Below, in pieces: positions 34,165 through 41,151 of a stretch of DNA of 49,449 nucleotides. This stretch comes from Rhizobium sp. GTDB taxonomy: Bacteria; Pseudomonadota; Alphaproteobacteria; Rhizobiales; Rhizobiaceae. Below the pieces are notes generated by a model that was not told the DNA's origin, did not search any database, and saw only the letters and a program-made list of their open reading frames with translations. The position numbers and the translations under genes were made by a program. How positions within the stretch are numbered: position 1 is the first letter of the stretch; each line of letters starts with the position of its first letter. The DNA lies in contig JAPZUE010000077.1 in assembly GCA_027533385.1 (NCBI GenBank), positions 1 to 49,449 on the forward strand, written 5' to 3'.

Positions 34165-34821
34165 TCAGCTTGCGATGCGATCGCGCGGGGATGTGCGGTT
34201 CTTGACCGCAATGACCAGCTCGACACGATTGCGTACGCTGAGCTTGTTCATCAGCGATGTCATGTAGTGCTTGACGGTCTTCTCGCTGATGTTGAGGCTC
34301 AAGCCGATTTCGCGGTTCGTCAGGCCTTTGAGAAGACCGCTGACAATCTGCTCTTCGCGGTGATGCAGTCGCTCGGGCTGCTGCGCCTTGCGCCGAAGCT
34401 CCGCCGTCTTCATCGATACGATGACCTTGGTGGCAAAGCCGGGTGTGATGTATGTCTCGCCGTTATAGGCGGTGATGATCGCCTGATGCAGGTCAGACGA
34501 AGACGAGCCCTTCAGAACATAGCCACTGATCCCGGCTTCGATCAGTTCCACGGCAGGCTGGATAGCGCTGGACGCGGTGAAAACGATCACTTTTGTATTG
34601 GGATAGGAGGCGAGGATAACATCAATTGCCGCGAAGGAATCTCCCGGCATGCTCAAGTCCATCACGATCACGTCCGGTCGATGGTTCTCGAGAATATTGA
34701 GGGCGTCCACCGTGGTATGGCCCATGGCCACGACATCGAGATCCGCCTTTGTACTGTACAGACTGACGAGACCTTCCAACAATATCGGATGATCATCTAC
34801 GAACGCGACACGCACTAACAT
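34165..34821 (-). CDS. NarL/FixJ-family response regulator
   Basis: The product is 218 residues. The ATG at 34821 follows a GGGGGGAGC site; the longer frame upstream is rejected. The receiver domain has acidic residues in AFVDDHP (Asp9, Asp10), the phosphorylated Asp55 in VIVMDLSMPG, and Thr/Lys switch positions in VIVFTASS and GYVLKGSS. The LuxR-type HTH is C-terminal (NREIGLSLNISEKTVKHYMT). It converges on the histidine kinase gene with a 43-bp gap. This makes it the probable partner and a candidate activator of the peroxidase/secretion unit. Confidence 0.93.
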   Translation of the reverse strand: MLVRVAFVDDHPILLEGLVSLYSTKADLDVVAMGHTTVDALNILENHRPDVIVMDLSMPGDSFAAIDVILASYPNTKVIVFTASSAIQPAVELIEAGISGYVLKGSSSSDLHQAIITAYNGETYITPGFATKVIVSMKTAELRRKAQQPERLHHREEQIVSGLLKGLTNREIGLSLNISEKTVKHYMTSLMNKLSVRNRVELVIAVKNRTSPRDRIAS

Positions 34822-35141
34822 TGATCTGCTCCCCCCTGAGCAAAACTGGTAGCACAACGAATGCGGCTCATAAAGCATATGATTAAGTTTCGGTTAATTC
34901 TAGACGGGCCTTTTTTGGTGCAAGTAGAGCCGATCGGCTTATTTTTCGTCGAACAGTAAAGCCTTAAGAAATCGATATCTGACGATTTCATGAAATGATT
35001 GCACGCCGCCGCACGACCGCTTTACAGACGGCATAAGCCGCGATTCCGCGCTTGCCAGGATGGTCACTCTGAAACAATAGAGGGCCACCTTGTCTGACAA
35101 TGTGGCAAAACTCTTTGTCACGGGGAAATGGGGGAGCAGCC
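34822..35141. other. Intergenic region, response regulator to EamA carrier
   Basis: This 320-bp stretch has no convincing gene; open frames on either strand are short, lack ribosome sites and have poor codon use. It holds the promoters of the two divergent genes. It contains the palindrome AGCCGATCGGCT followed by TATTTTT (34928-34945), and the GntR-type operator at 35090. Confidence 0.6.
35090..35100. promoter_or_regulatory. FadR-type GntR operator, site 1
   Basis: TTGTCTGACAA matches the FadR-subfamily consensus TNGTNNNACNA at every fixed position and is a perfect dyad. It lies 41 bp before the EamA carrier start, in promoter-overlapping position. Related 11-mers occur at 37311 and 38431. 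Confidence 0.6.
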
Positions 35142-36071
35142 ATGAGCACGCAAGCGACCAGGGACGACGGCCGAAGGACACTGGGCCTGGCCGGCATGGC
35201 GGGTCCAGCCGTGATGCTGCTCGGCATGCTCCTCTTTGCAGTCAATGATGCCATGGGCAAATGGCTCGTCGCGAGCTACGGCCTTGGGCAGGTTATCCTG
35301 ATCCGCAGCATCGCAGCCCTTCTGGTTCTCGCCCCTTTCCTCTGGGCGGCCGGTCTGAAGCCCATCGTTGAGGCCGAACGACCGGGCTTGCAGTTCACAC
35401 GGGTCGTCCTGTCGACCCTTGAACTCTTCTGTTTCTACTACGCCGTCATGTATCTGCCTCTCGCCGACGTCATGACCTACTGGCTGGCGGCGCCGATTTA
35501 TGTGGCGGCCGCGGCTCCCTTTCTTCTCGGCGAGAAAGTCGGCTGGCGTCGCTGGACAGCCATCGGCATCGGTTTTGTCGGCGTGATCATCACCCTCGAA
35601 CCCTCAAGCGCCATGTTCACCGCCCCCGCCCTGATTTCGATCATCGGCACAGCCGCTTTCGCCTTCATGATGCTGTCCGGCCGCAGCCTGAGAGGCACGC
35701 CGGACAAGACCCTCGTCCTGTTCCAGACGGGTGGCGCAGCGACCGTCGGGCTCGTGGCAGCCCCCTTCGGTTGGACACCGCTTACCTCGGTCAGCGAAGT
35801 GCTTCTGCTGGGTCTCCTCGGCATTGTCGCGATGAGCGCGCATATGCTGGTAAATCGCGCCTTGAAGATCTCGGACGCGGCAACGGTCGCACCACTGCAG
35901 TACACGTTGCTGCTTTGGGCCGTGGTCTTCGGCTACTTCCTCTTCGGCGAGGTCCCGCGTCTGACCATGGTCGTCGGCGCCGCACTGATCGTCGGCTCTG
36001 GCCTCTTCATCTTCTTCCGGGAGCAACAGCTCAAGAAGCGTGACAAGGTGCTGCCGGCGATCCCGGATTGA
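35142..36071 (+). CDS. DMT-superfamily (EamA) transporter
   Basis: The product is 309 residues. The ATG at 35142 follows GGGGGAGC; the extra 14 codons upstream would overlap the operator. Ten hydrophobic segments arranged as two EamA repeats are visible (first from MLLGMLLFAVNDAMGKWLVA, second from ALISIIGTAAFAFMMLSGRS), with a short basic tail (EQQLKKRDK). Such carriers move small metabolites, usually outward or by exchange. The operator upstream and the neighbouring genes suggest a link to sugar-acid metabolism. It converges on the FAH-family gene with a nine-base gap. Confidence 0.9.
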   Translation: MSTQATRDDGRRTLGLAGMAGPAVMLLGMLLFAVNDAMGKWLVASYGLGQVILIRSIAALLVLAPFLWAAGLKPIVEAERPGLQFTRVVLSTLELFCFYYAVMYLPLADVMTYWLAAPIYVAAAAPFLLGEKVGWRRWTAIGIGFVGVIITLEPSSAMFTAPALISIIGTAAFAFMMLSGRSLRGTPDKTLVLFQTGGAATVGLVAAPFGWTPLTSVSEVLLLGLLGIVAMSAHMLVNRALKISDAATVAPLQYTLLLWAVVFGYFLFGEVPRLTMVVGAALIVGSGLFIFFREQQLKKRDKVLPAIPD

Positions 36072-36080
36072 CGACTGCGG

Positions 36081-37250
36081 TCAGGCCCGTCCCAGAAGGC
36101 CCCGAGCAGCAAGGTTTTCAAACAGCGCCCGAGTACCAAAGGTCCATTCAGGGCAGGCGTCTGTCCGGTCGACCCAGTTGACCAGGCGCCCGAGCGTCGG
36201 CGTGGATATCTCCACACGATCACCGACCTCATGGGTGAAGCCGAGACCGACGCCTCGGCGATCCTTGACCGGGGCGAACATGGTGCCGAGAAACAGCACC
36301 ACGCCGTCGGGATATTGGTGATTGCGATTGCGCAGCTGGGAAACCAGGTTTTCCGGCGCACGGCTGATCGCTTCCATCGGGCTTTCGCCGGTCATCTCGA
36401 AGCCGTCTTCGCCACGAACCAGCAGGGAAACACGAACCTTGCGCAGCACATCCATGGTGAAGCTGCCATGGAAGAGCCGGATGAAGGGACCGATCGAACA
36501 GGACGCATTGTTGTCCTTCGCCTTGCCGAGAAGCAGCGCCGACCGACCCTCGACGTCGCGCAGATTGACGTCATTGCCGAGCGCAGCGCCGATGATCTTG
36601 CCATCGGACCGAACGGCAAGAACGATTTCAGGCTCGGGATTATTCCATTGTGAAATCGGGTGGATACCGACGACATCGCCGCAGGTCACGGATGACATCG
36701 GCTGCGCCTTGGTGAAAATCTCCGCATCGGGACCAATGCCGACTTCGAGATACTGGGACCACAGTCCCATATCCTGAAGCAGCGCCTTGACCTTGGCGGC
36801 CTGCTCCGAGCCTGCGACGAGACCCCGGAGGCTGTCGCCCAGCACCGGGGCGAGCTTTTCACGGATGGCTTGCGCACGGCCGGGATCACCCTTCGCCTGC
36901 TCTTCGATCACCCGCTCCAGCATGCTGTCGGCAAATGTTACCCCGGCTGCCTTGACCGCCTGCAGATCGATCGGGGCAAGCAGCCGTCCGAGATCGCCGG
37001 AGAGGAATTGATCGAGCGTCCCGAGCGGCGGAAGATCCTGGCGCGAGGCGAGATGCTGCGCGAGCTCGTCTATTTCGAACAGGCCCGATACTGTCGGAGA
37101 GACAGCCGTCAGGTCGAGAACCACGCCGTCACGCACCAGGACAGGGCACGGTCCGCCACCGACATCGGACCAGACACGCCCGACCAGCACAGCCTCAGCA
37201 GCATCCTGTGGCAGGATATGGACGGCCTCCAGACGTTCACGTTGTAGCAA
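36081..37250 (-). CDS. Fumarylacetoacetate hydrolase-family protein
   Basis: The product is 389 residues. The C-terminal FAH fold (about residues 150-370) carries the metal-ligand pattern in QWNNPEPEIVLAVRSDGKI (two Glu) and in GAALGNDVNLRDVEGRSALL (Asp). The N-terminal region is specific to the long subfamily that sits in sugar-acid clusters. Known relatives act on 2-keto-3-deoxy sugar acids or acylpyruvates; the precise substrate cannot be read from sequence. Together with the dehydrogenases and the decayed dehydratase, a 2-keto-3-deoxy acid step would fit. A GntR-type operator lies about 55-70 bp upstream, and the regulator gene itself is next upstream on the same strand. Confidence 0.85.
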   Translation of the reverse strand: MLQRERLEAVHILPQDAAEAVLVGRVWSDVGGGPCPVLVRDGVVLDLTAVSPTVSGLFEIDELAQHLASRQDLPPLGTLDQFLSGDLGRLLAPIDLQAVKAAGVTFADSMLERVIEEQAKGDPGRAQAIREKLAPVLGDSLRGLVAGSEQAAKVKALLQDMGLWSQYLEVGIGPDAEIFTKAQPMSSVTCGDVVGIHPISQWNNPEPEIVLAVRSDGKIIGAALGNDVNLRDVEGRSALLLGKAKDNNASCSIGPFIRLFHGSFTMDVLRKVRVSLLVRGEDGFEMTGESPMEAISRAPENLVSQLRNRNHQYPDGVVLFLGTMFAPVKDRRGVGLGFTHEVGDRVEISTPTLGRLVNWVDRTDACPEWTFGTRALFENLAARGLLGRA

Positions 37251-37302
37251 GACGGACCTCCTCCTTGTCCTCGTAAACGGGCACCTTTAGCGCCGCGCCC
37301 CA

Positions 37303-37321
37303 TTGTCAGGATGTCTGACAA
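37303..37321. promoter_or_regulatory. FadR-type GntR operator, site 2, with extended dyad
   Basis: ATGTCTGACAA (37311-37321) differs from site 1 only at the first base. A second half-site, TTGTCAG (37303-37309), makes a 7-bp inverted repeat with CTGACAA (37315-37321). It sits in front of the FAH-family gene. Confidence 0.5.
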
Positions 37322-37407
37322 CGACTGGAGCGAAGTCTTAAGGTGAGAATTACTGCCTGTCTATCCCAGCCGACAGACGTGGCCACAAACTGTCCAGGTA
37401 CAGCACC

Positions 37408-38136
37408 TCAGAACTGTTCGAGGCTGAGATCGATGCGGCTTGCCGCGCCATGCAGATGCGCCCGCATGGCGGCGCGCGCCTCCGCCGGATCGCGGTTTGC
37501 AATCGCATCCCGCAGGCGGACATGTTCGGCGATGGTGACCTCGACGATTTCCTCAAGCACCGCACGCGATCGCGCCGCATCGATGGCCATGCTGATACGC
37601 TCGGCGATGAAGCCGATAAACAGCGCGAAATACTCGTTATGCGTGGCCTCGGCGACCGCCCTCTGGAAGGCCAGATCGGCAACGATCCCCTGTTCGGTCC
37701 ACTTTTCGGATCCGGTCATCCGGGCGAGAGCCTCGTCGATCTTCGCGAGATCGGCCGGCGTATGATGCACGGCGGCCAGTCCGGCGGCCTCGATTTCCAG
37801 TGGCACACGCAGCTGGAAGAGCGCACGAAAACTCTGTGGCTCTGAAAGCGCGCCATCCTTGATACGGATGGGTCGGGCCGAGGGTTCGCTCACGAAGGCC
37901 CCGACGCCCTGCCGCGTTTCCACCAGCCCCTCGTTGCGAAGCTGCGCGATCGCCTCGCGCACGACCGAACGGCTCACACCGAGCGTCTTGGCAAGCACAT
38001 GCTCGGTTGGCAGCCTTTCTCCCGGCTTCAGCCGGCCCTGGCTGATCTCATCGGCAAGCTGCGCAGCGATGCGGGCAGGCAGGTGCTCGCTGCGCCTGAT
38101 CTGTCCGAAACCCAACTGCCCGAGGTCGATCGTCAT
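37408..38136 (-). CDS. GntR-family regulator, FadR/FCD subfamily
   Basis: The product is 242 residues. The ATG at 38136 follows AAGGAG; the in-frame GTG seven codons earlier is less likely. The winged HTH (about residues 18-85) contains LPTEHVLAKTLGVSRSVVRE then AIAQLRNEGLVETRQGVGAF. The C-terminal FCD domain (about 105-235) has the conserved ligand-pocket residues in DLAFQRAVAEATHN and in IAEHVRLRDAIANRD and MRAHLHGAA. Such repressors release DNA when a sugar acid or keto acid binds. Its three nearby candidate operators mark the EamA, FAH and denD units as targets. Confidence 0.92.
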   Translation of the reverse strand: MTIDLGQLGFGQIRRSEHLPARIAAQLADEISQGRLKPGERLPTEHVLAKTLGVSRSVVREAIAQLRNEGLVETRQGVGAFVSEPSARPIRIKDGALSEPQSFRALFQLRVPLEIEAAGLAAVHHTPADLAKIDEALARMTGSEKWTEQGIVADLAFQRAVAEATHNEYFALFIGFIAERISMAIDAARSRAVLEEIVEVTIAEHVRLRDAIANRDPAEARAAMRAHLHGAASRIDLSLEQF

Positions 38137-38519
38137 GCCTGCTAGTCTCCTTGCCACCCGCTCCGGTATTTCACGAATCCGTACCGGAATTCAATTGGCA
38201 ACGGGGCGTCGTGACCTGAGCGGGGCCGATCACCTGCGGATGCGCTTGAGGCGGCACAGATGCGCCGGAGAACGTTCCGGGACCAGACGATGCCTCTCTG
38301 TTTTCCGGCTTCCTCCGGCGCGAATATCTCTTCGTCCGTGTTACGCTCCGGCTTTGCCGGCTCCTGCCAAACCCACCGATGCCTGACCGCGACAAGCCGC
38401 GAATTCGGTTTCCACGGGAACAGAATAGAGTTATCAGACAACCTTACAAATTGTTTCCCGAAATACCCCTTGTGCAGAGGCGCGTGCGGTCGAAGAATGG
38501 CAGGGGAGGAATTCATCGC
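38137..38519. other. Intergenic region, GntR gene to denD
   Basis: This 383-bp divergent region shows no convincing gene. It contains a short CCGGC-TTT-GCCGG hairpin (about 38349-38361) and the third operator at 38431. The promoters of the regulator and of the denD operon must lie here. Confidence 0.5.
38431..38441. promoter_or_regulatory. FadR-type GntR operator, site 3
   Basis: TTATCAGACAA reads TTGTCTGATAA on the other strand and differs from site 1 by one base. It lies 79 bp before the denD start, in the divergent region of the regulator gene. Confidence 0.45.
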
Positions 38520-39503
38520 ATGCATATTCTGGTGATTGGTGCCGCCGGCATGATCGGGCGCAAACTCGCTCAAAGGCTGGCGCAGGACGGCGCACTGATG
38601 GAACGGGACATCACCGCCCTGACGCTCGCCGATGTCGTGCCGGCGGATGCACCGGCTGGCTTTGCTGGCAAGGTTTCGATCGAAACGCTCGACCTGTCGG
38701 AGCCGGAAGCCGCCAATCGCATGATAGCCTCCCGTCCGGATGTGATCTTCCACCTTGCCGCCATCGTCTCGGGAGAGGCGGAACTCGACTTCGAGAAGGG
38801 CTACAAGATCAATCTCGATGGCACGCGCCATCTCTTTGAGGCCATCCGCATCGCCCATATGGCCGATGGCTATCGCCCGAGGCTCGTCTTCACTTCGTCG
38901 ATTGCCATCGCGGGAGCCCCCCTGCCCTTCCCGATCCCCGACGACTTCCACGCCACGCCCCTGACCAGCTACGGCACCCAGAAGGCAATCTGCGAGCTGC
39001 TGCTGTCGGACTATTCGCGCAAGGGCTATTTCGACGGTCTTGGCATCCGGCTGCCGACGATCTGCATCCGTCCCGGAAAACCAAACAAGGCCGCATCGGG
39101 CTTTTTCTCCAACATCCTGCGAGAGCCTCTGGTCGGTCAGGAAGCCGTGCTTCCCGTCAGCGAGGATCTCCGCCATTGGCATGCCTCGCCCCGCTCTGCG
39201 GTCGGCTTCCTCATGCATGGCGCCATCATCGATCTGGAACGGGTGGGTCCCCGCCGTAACCTCTCCATGCCGGGCCTCAGCGCCACCGTCGGCGAACAGA
39301 TCGAGGCACTCCGCCGTATCGCCGGAGACAAGGCGGTCAGGCTGATCCGTCGCGAACCCGATGAAATGATCATGCGCATCTGCGCGGGCTGGCCATCGGG
39401 CTTCGAAGCGACCCGTGCCCGCGCCCTCGGCTTCACGGCCGAAAGCTCTTTCGACGAAATCATCCGAGTCCATATCGAGGACGAATTGGGAGGAACACTG
39501 TGA
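38520..39503 (+). CDS. denD: D-erythronate dehydrogenase-like NAD-dependent epimerase/SDR
   Basis: The product is 327 residues from ATG 38520, with GGGGAGGA upstream; the longer frame is rejected. It is an extended SDR with the NAD motif GAAGMIGRKL (residues 7-16) and the catalytic pair in SYGTQKAICE (Tyr151, Lys155), with Ser126/127 upstream. The stretches SSIAIAGAPLPFPIPDDFH and GIRLPTICIRPGKPNKAASG are typical of DenD, which oxidises D-erythronate to 3-oxo-D-erythronate. The usual partner genes for that pathway (otnK, otnI, otnC) are missing here, so a different 4- or 5-carbon sugar acid is possible. Its TGA overlaps the next start (GTGA). Confidence 0.82.
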   Translation: MHILVIGAAGMIGRKLAQRLAQDGALMERDITALTLADVVPADAPAGFAGKVSIETLDLSEPEAANRMIASRPDVIFHLAAIVSGEAELDFEKGYKINLDGTRHLFEAIRIAHMADGYRPRLVFTSSIAIAGAPLPFPIPDDFHATPLTSYGTQKAICELLLSDYSRKGYFDGLGIRLPTICIRPGKPNKAASGFFSNILREPLVGQEAVLPVSEDLRHWHASPRSAVGFLMHGAIIDLERVGPRRNLSMPGLSATVGEQIEALRRIAGDKAVRLIRREPDEMIMRICAGWPSGFEATRARALGFTAESSFDEIIRVHIEDELGGTL

Positions 39504-40402
39504 CGGCACCCGCAACGAGGCAGATTGCGTTTCTCGGCACCGGATTGATGGGCGCCCCAATGGTCCGGCGACTGTTGGGTGCGGGCTTTCCCGTCACCGT
39601 CTGGAACCGAGATGTGGGCAAGGCAGAGCCCCTTCAGGCAGCAGGCGCGAGGGTCGCGCAAAGCGCGGCAGAGGCCGTTGCAGGTGCCGATGTGGTCTTT
39701 ACCATGCTCTCCGACGGTTCGGCCGTGGAAGACGTGCTTTTCGCGAAGGGTACAGCCGACGCGCTGAAGCAGGGTGCAACAGTTGTTGATACCTCCTCGA
39801 TCGCGCCGCCGATCGCAAGAGACCATGCCAGCAGGCTCGCCGAACGCGGGATTGCCCATATCGACGCCCCCGTTTCGGGCGGTGTGGTCGGAGCGGAAGC
39901 CGGAACGCTCGCCATCATGGCCGGTGGCGACGCAGCCCTGGTCGAGAGCCTGGCCGATGTCTTCGCACCGCTTGGGCGCGTCACCCATGTCGGACCTTCG
40001 GGTGCCGGCCAGATCTGCAAGCTGGCCAACCAGCAGATCGTTGCAATCACCATTGGAGCGGTGGCGGAGGCCATGATGCTGGTCGAGGCCGGGGGCGCCT
40101 CACGCGAACGGTTTCGGCAGGCGATCCGGGGCGGTTTCGCCGAAAGCCGGATCCTGGAACTGCATGGCCAGCGCATGGTCGACCGTCGCTTCGAGCCAGG
40201 CGGCCCATCCCGACTGCAGCTGAAGGATCTGAACGCCGTAGCCGCGATGGCCGACACCTACGGCCTAGACCTGCCACTCACCTCCGATGTTCGTCAGGCG
40301 TTCGAAACCTTTGTGGCTGACGGCAACGGCGAGCTCGATCACAGCGCCCTTCTGCTCCATCTCGAAAAGACCAACCGCCGCAAAGGTGCAGACAATGACT
40401 GA
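39500..40402 (+). CDS. 3-hydroxyisobutyrate dehydrogenase-family oxidoreductase (LtnD-like)
   Basis: The product is 300 residues starting at GTG 39500, overlapping the denD stop by four bases. The N-terminal Rossmann motif is FLGTGLMGAPMVRRL. The substrate motif is DAPVSGGVVGAEAGTLAIM (about 122-140), and the catalytic lysine is in GAGQICKLANQ (Lys174). The family oxidises or reduces beta-hydroxy acids such as 3-hydroxyisobutyrate, tartronate semialdehyde and L-threonate. Next to a DenD-like enzyme, an aldonate such as L-threonate is a reasonable guess. The start of the dehydratase pseudogene overlaps its end by eight bases. Confidence 0.85.
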   Translation: MTAPATRQIAFLGTGLMGAPMVRRLLGAGFPVTVWNRDVGKAEPLQAAGARVAQSAAEAVAGADVVFTMLSDGSAVEDVLFAKGTADALKQGATVVDTSSIAPPIARDHASRLAERGIAHIDAPVSGGVVGAEAGTLAIMAGGDAALVESLADVFAPLGRVTHVGPSGAGQICKLANQQIVAITIGAVAEAMMLVEAGGASRERFRQAIRGGFAESRILELHGQRMVDRRFEPGGPSRLQLKDLNAVAAMADTYGLDLPLTSDVRQAFETFVADGNGELDHSALLLHLEKTNRRKGADND

Positions 40403-40652
40403 AACTGAACAGCCGAAGCGCCGGTTGCGTTCGCAGGACTGGTTCGACAACCCCGATCATCGGCATCGCCCAGTCGGGCTCCGACATCAACCCTTGCAAC
40501 CGTCACCGTCTCGAACCGGCCAAGCGCGCGACGGCAGAAGCGATGCAGGCGGCATCCCGATCGAGTTTCCGTCGCATCCGCTGTTCGAAGACTGCAAGCG
40601 ACCCACAGCCGCCACTTCACGCAATCCGAGCTATCGTGTCAGAACTCAGTAG
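40395..40652 (+). pseudogene. Decayed IlvD/Edd-family aldonate dehydratase
   Basis: The start (ATG 40395) is typical: RRLRSQDWFDNP in frame 1. Homology then jumps to another frame for PIIGIAQSGSDINPCNRHRL (from 40453) and returns near 40525 to frame 1 for DAGGIPIEFPSHPLFEDCKR and PTAA, ending near 40635. Intact relatives are near 590 residues and have about 25 residues between the first two blocks, so there is an internal deletion, a frameshift and a large 3' loss. It was the third gene of the denD operon, probably an L-arabinonate-type dehydratase. No product is expected. Confidence 0.82.
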
Positions 40653-40749
40653 AGCGAATGGAATTCAAAGAGTAAACGAAGTCGCCCACCGCGCCTCGCA
40701 CTTCTCTAGCTTCACTCGACGTCATTTATCGGACGACCGGACATAGAAA

Positions 40750-40776
40750 GAGCGCCCGAATGGAGCGCTCGCATGT
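40750..40776 (+). terminator. Terminator-like hairpin after the denD operon
   Basis: GAGCGC (40750-40755) pairs with GCGCTC (40765-40770) around a nine-base loop, followed by GCATGTTTTC. The stem is short and the T-run is displaced, so it is a moderate candidate. Confidence 0.5.
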
Positions 40777-40810
40777 TTTCAGATCGGGCTGGCTGACCGG
40801 CCTTCAGACA

Positions 40811-40830
40811 GGGCGCTGATGACAGCGCCC
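40811..40830 (-). terminator. Hairpin downstream of the 54-residue gene
   Basis: GGGCGCTG (40811-40818) and CAGCGCCC (40823-40830) are perfect 8-bp complements around ATGA. It starts 15 bases past the stop of the minus-strand gene. The following TGTCTG is a poor U-tract. Confidence 0.6.
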
Positions 40831-40845
40831 CACCTACAGCTTAGA

Positions 40846-41010
40846 TCAGTAGCGCGGGAAATCGGCCGGGTTGATGCCGAGCGTCTTCAGGTGACGATCC
40901 TTGGGACGACGATGTCCTTCGACAGCGGCCGCTGCGGAGCTTGCTGCACCGAGAACGGCGAATGCACGACCGAGGAAACCCTGCTGGATGGACTTGCGGA
41001 GGCTAGACAT
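40846..41010 (-). CDS. Small conserved-type rhizobial protein, 54 residues
   Basis: The ATG at 41010 was chosen over an upstream TTG. The protein reads MSSLRKSIQQGFLGRAFAVL, then an alanine-rich helix (GAASSAAAAVEGHR), then RRPKDRHLKTLGINPADFPR with a final Tyr. The ending LGINPADFPRY resembles small rhizobial proteins related to the DUF1127 neighbourhood, with a basic middle and a short conserved tail. The function is unknown. Codon use and the downstream hairpin support expression. Confidence 0.6.
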   Translation of the reverse strand: MSSLRKSIQQGFLGRAFAVLGAASSAAAAVEGHRRPKDRHLKTLGINPADFPRY

Positions 41011-41098
41011 TTCTTTGCTCGCTTTCTTCGTTTGCAAGCAGAAGATGATACTCCGACGAGAAAATTACAATGGACGGAAAGTCACGCCAGCCATGCAG

Positions 41099-41133
41099 CC
41101 GATGCAGGCCGAGTTAATCAGATCCTGCATCGG
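41099..41133 (-). terminator. 10-bp inverted repeat downstream of tctA
   Basis: CCGATGCAGG (41099-41108) and CCTGCATCGG (41124-41133) are perfect complements around a 15-base loop, 18 bases past the tctA stop. Like the element after gcdH, it has no U-tract. Confidence 0.5.
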
Positions 41134-41151
41134 AACATGGTAATTTAGATA

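Noticed and set aside
34928..34945. A terminator made of AGCCGATCGGCT plus a T-run
   Set aside because: The stem is only four pairs once a loop is allowed, and it lies upstream of both flanking divergent genes, where no transcript should end.
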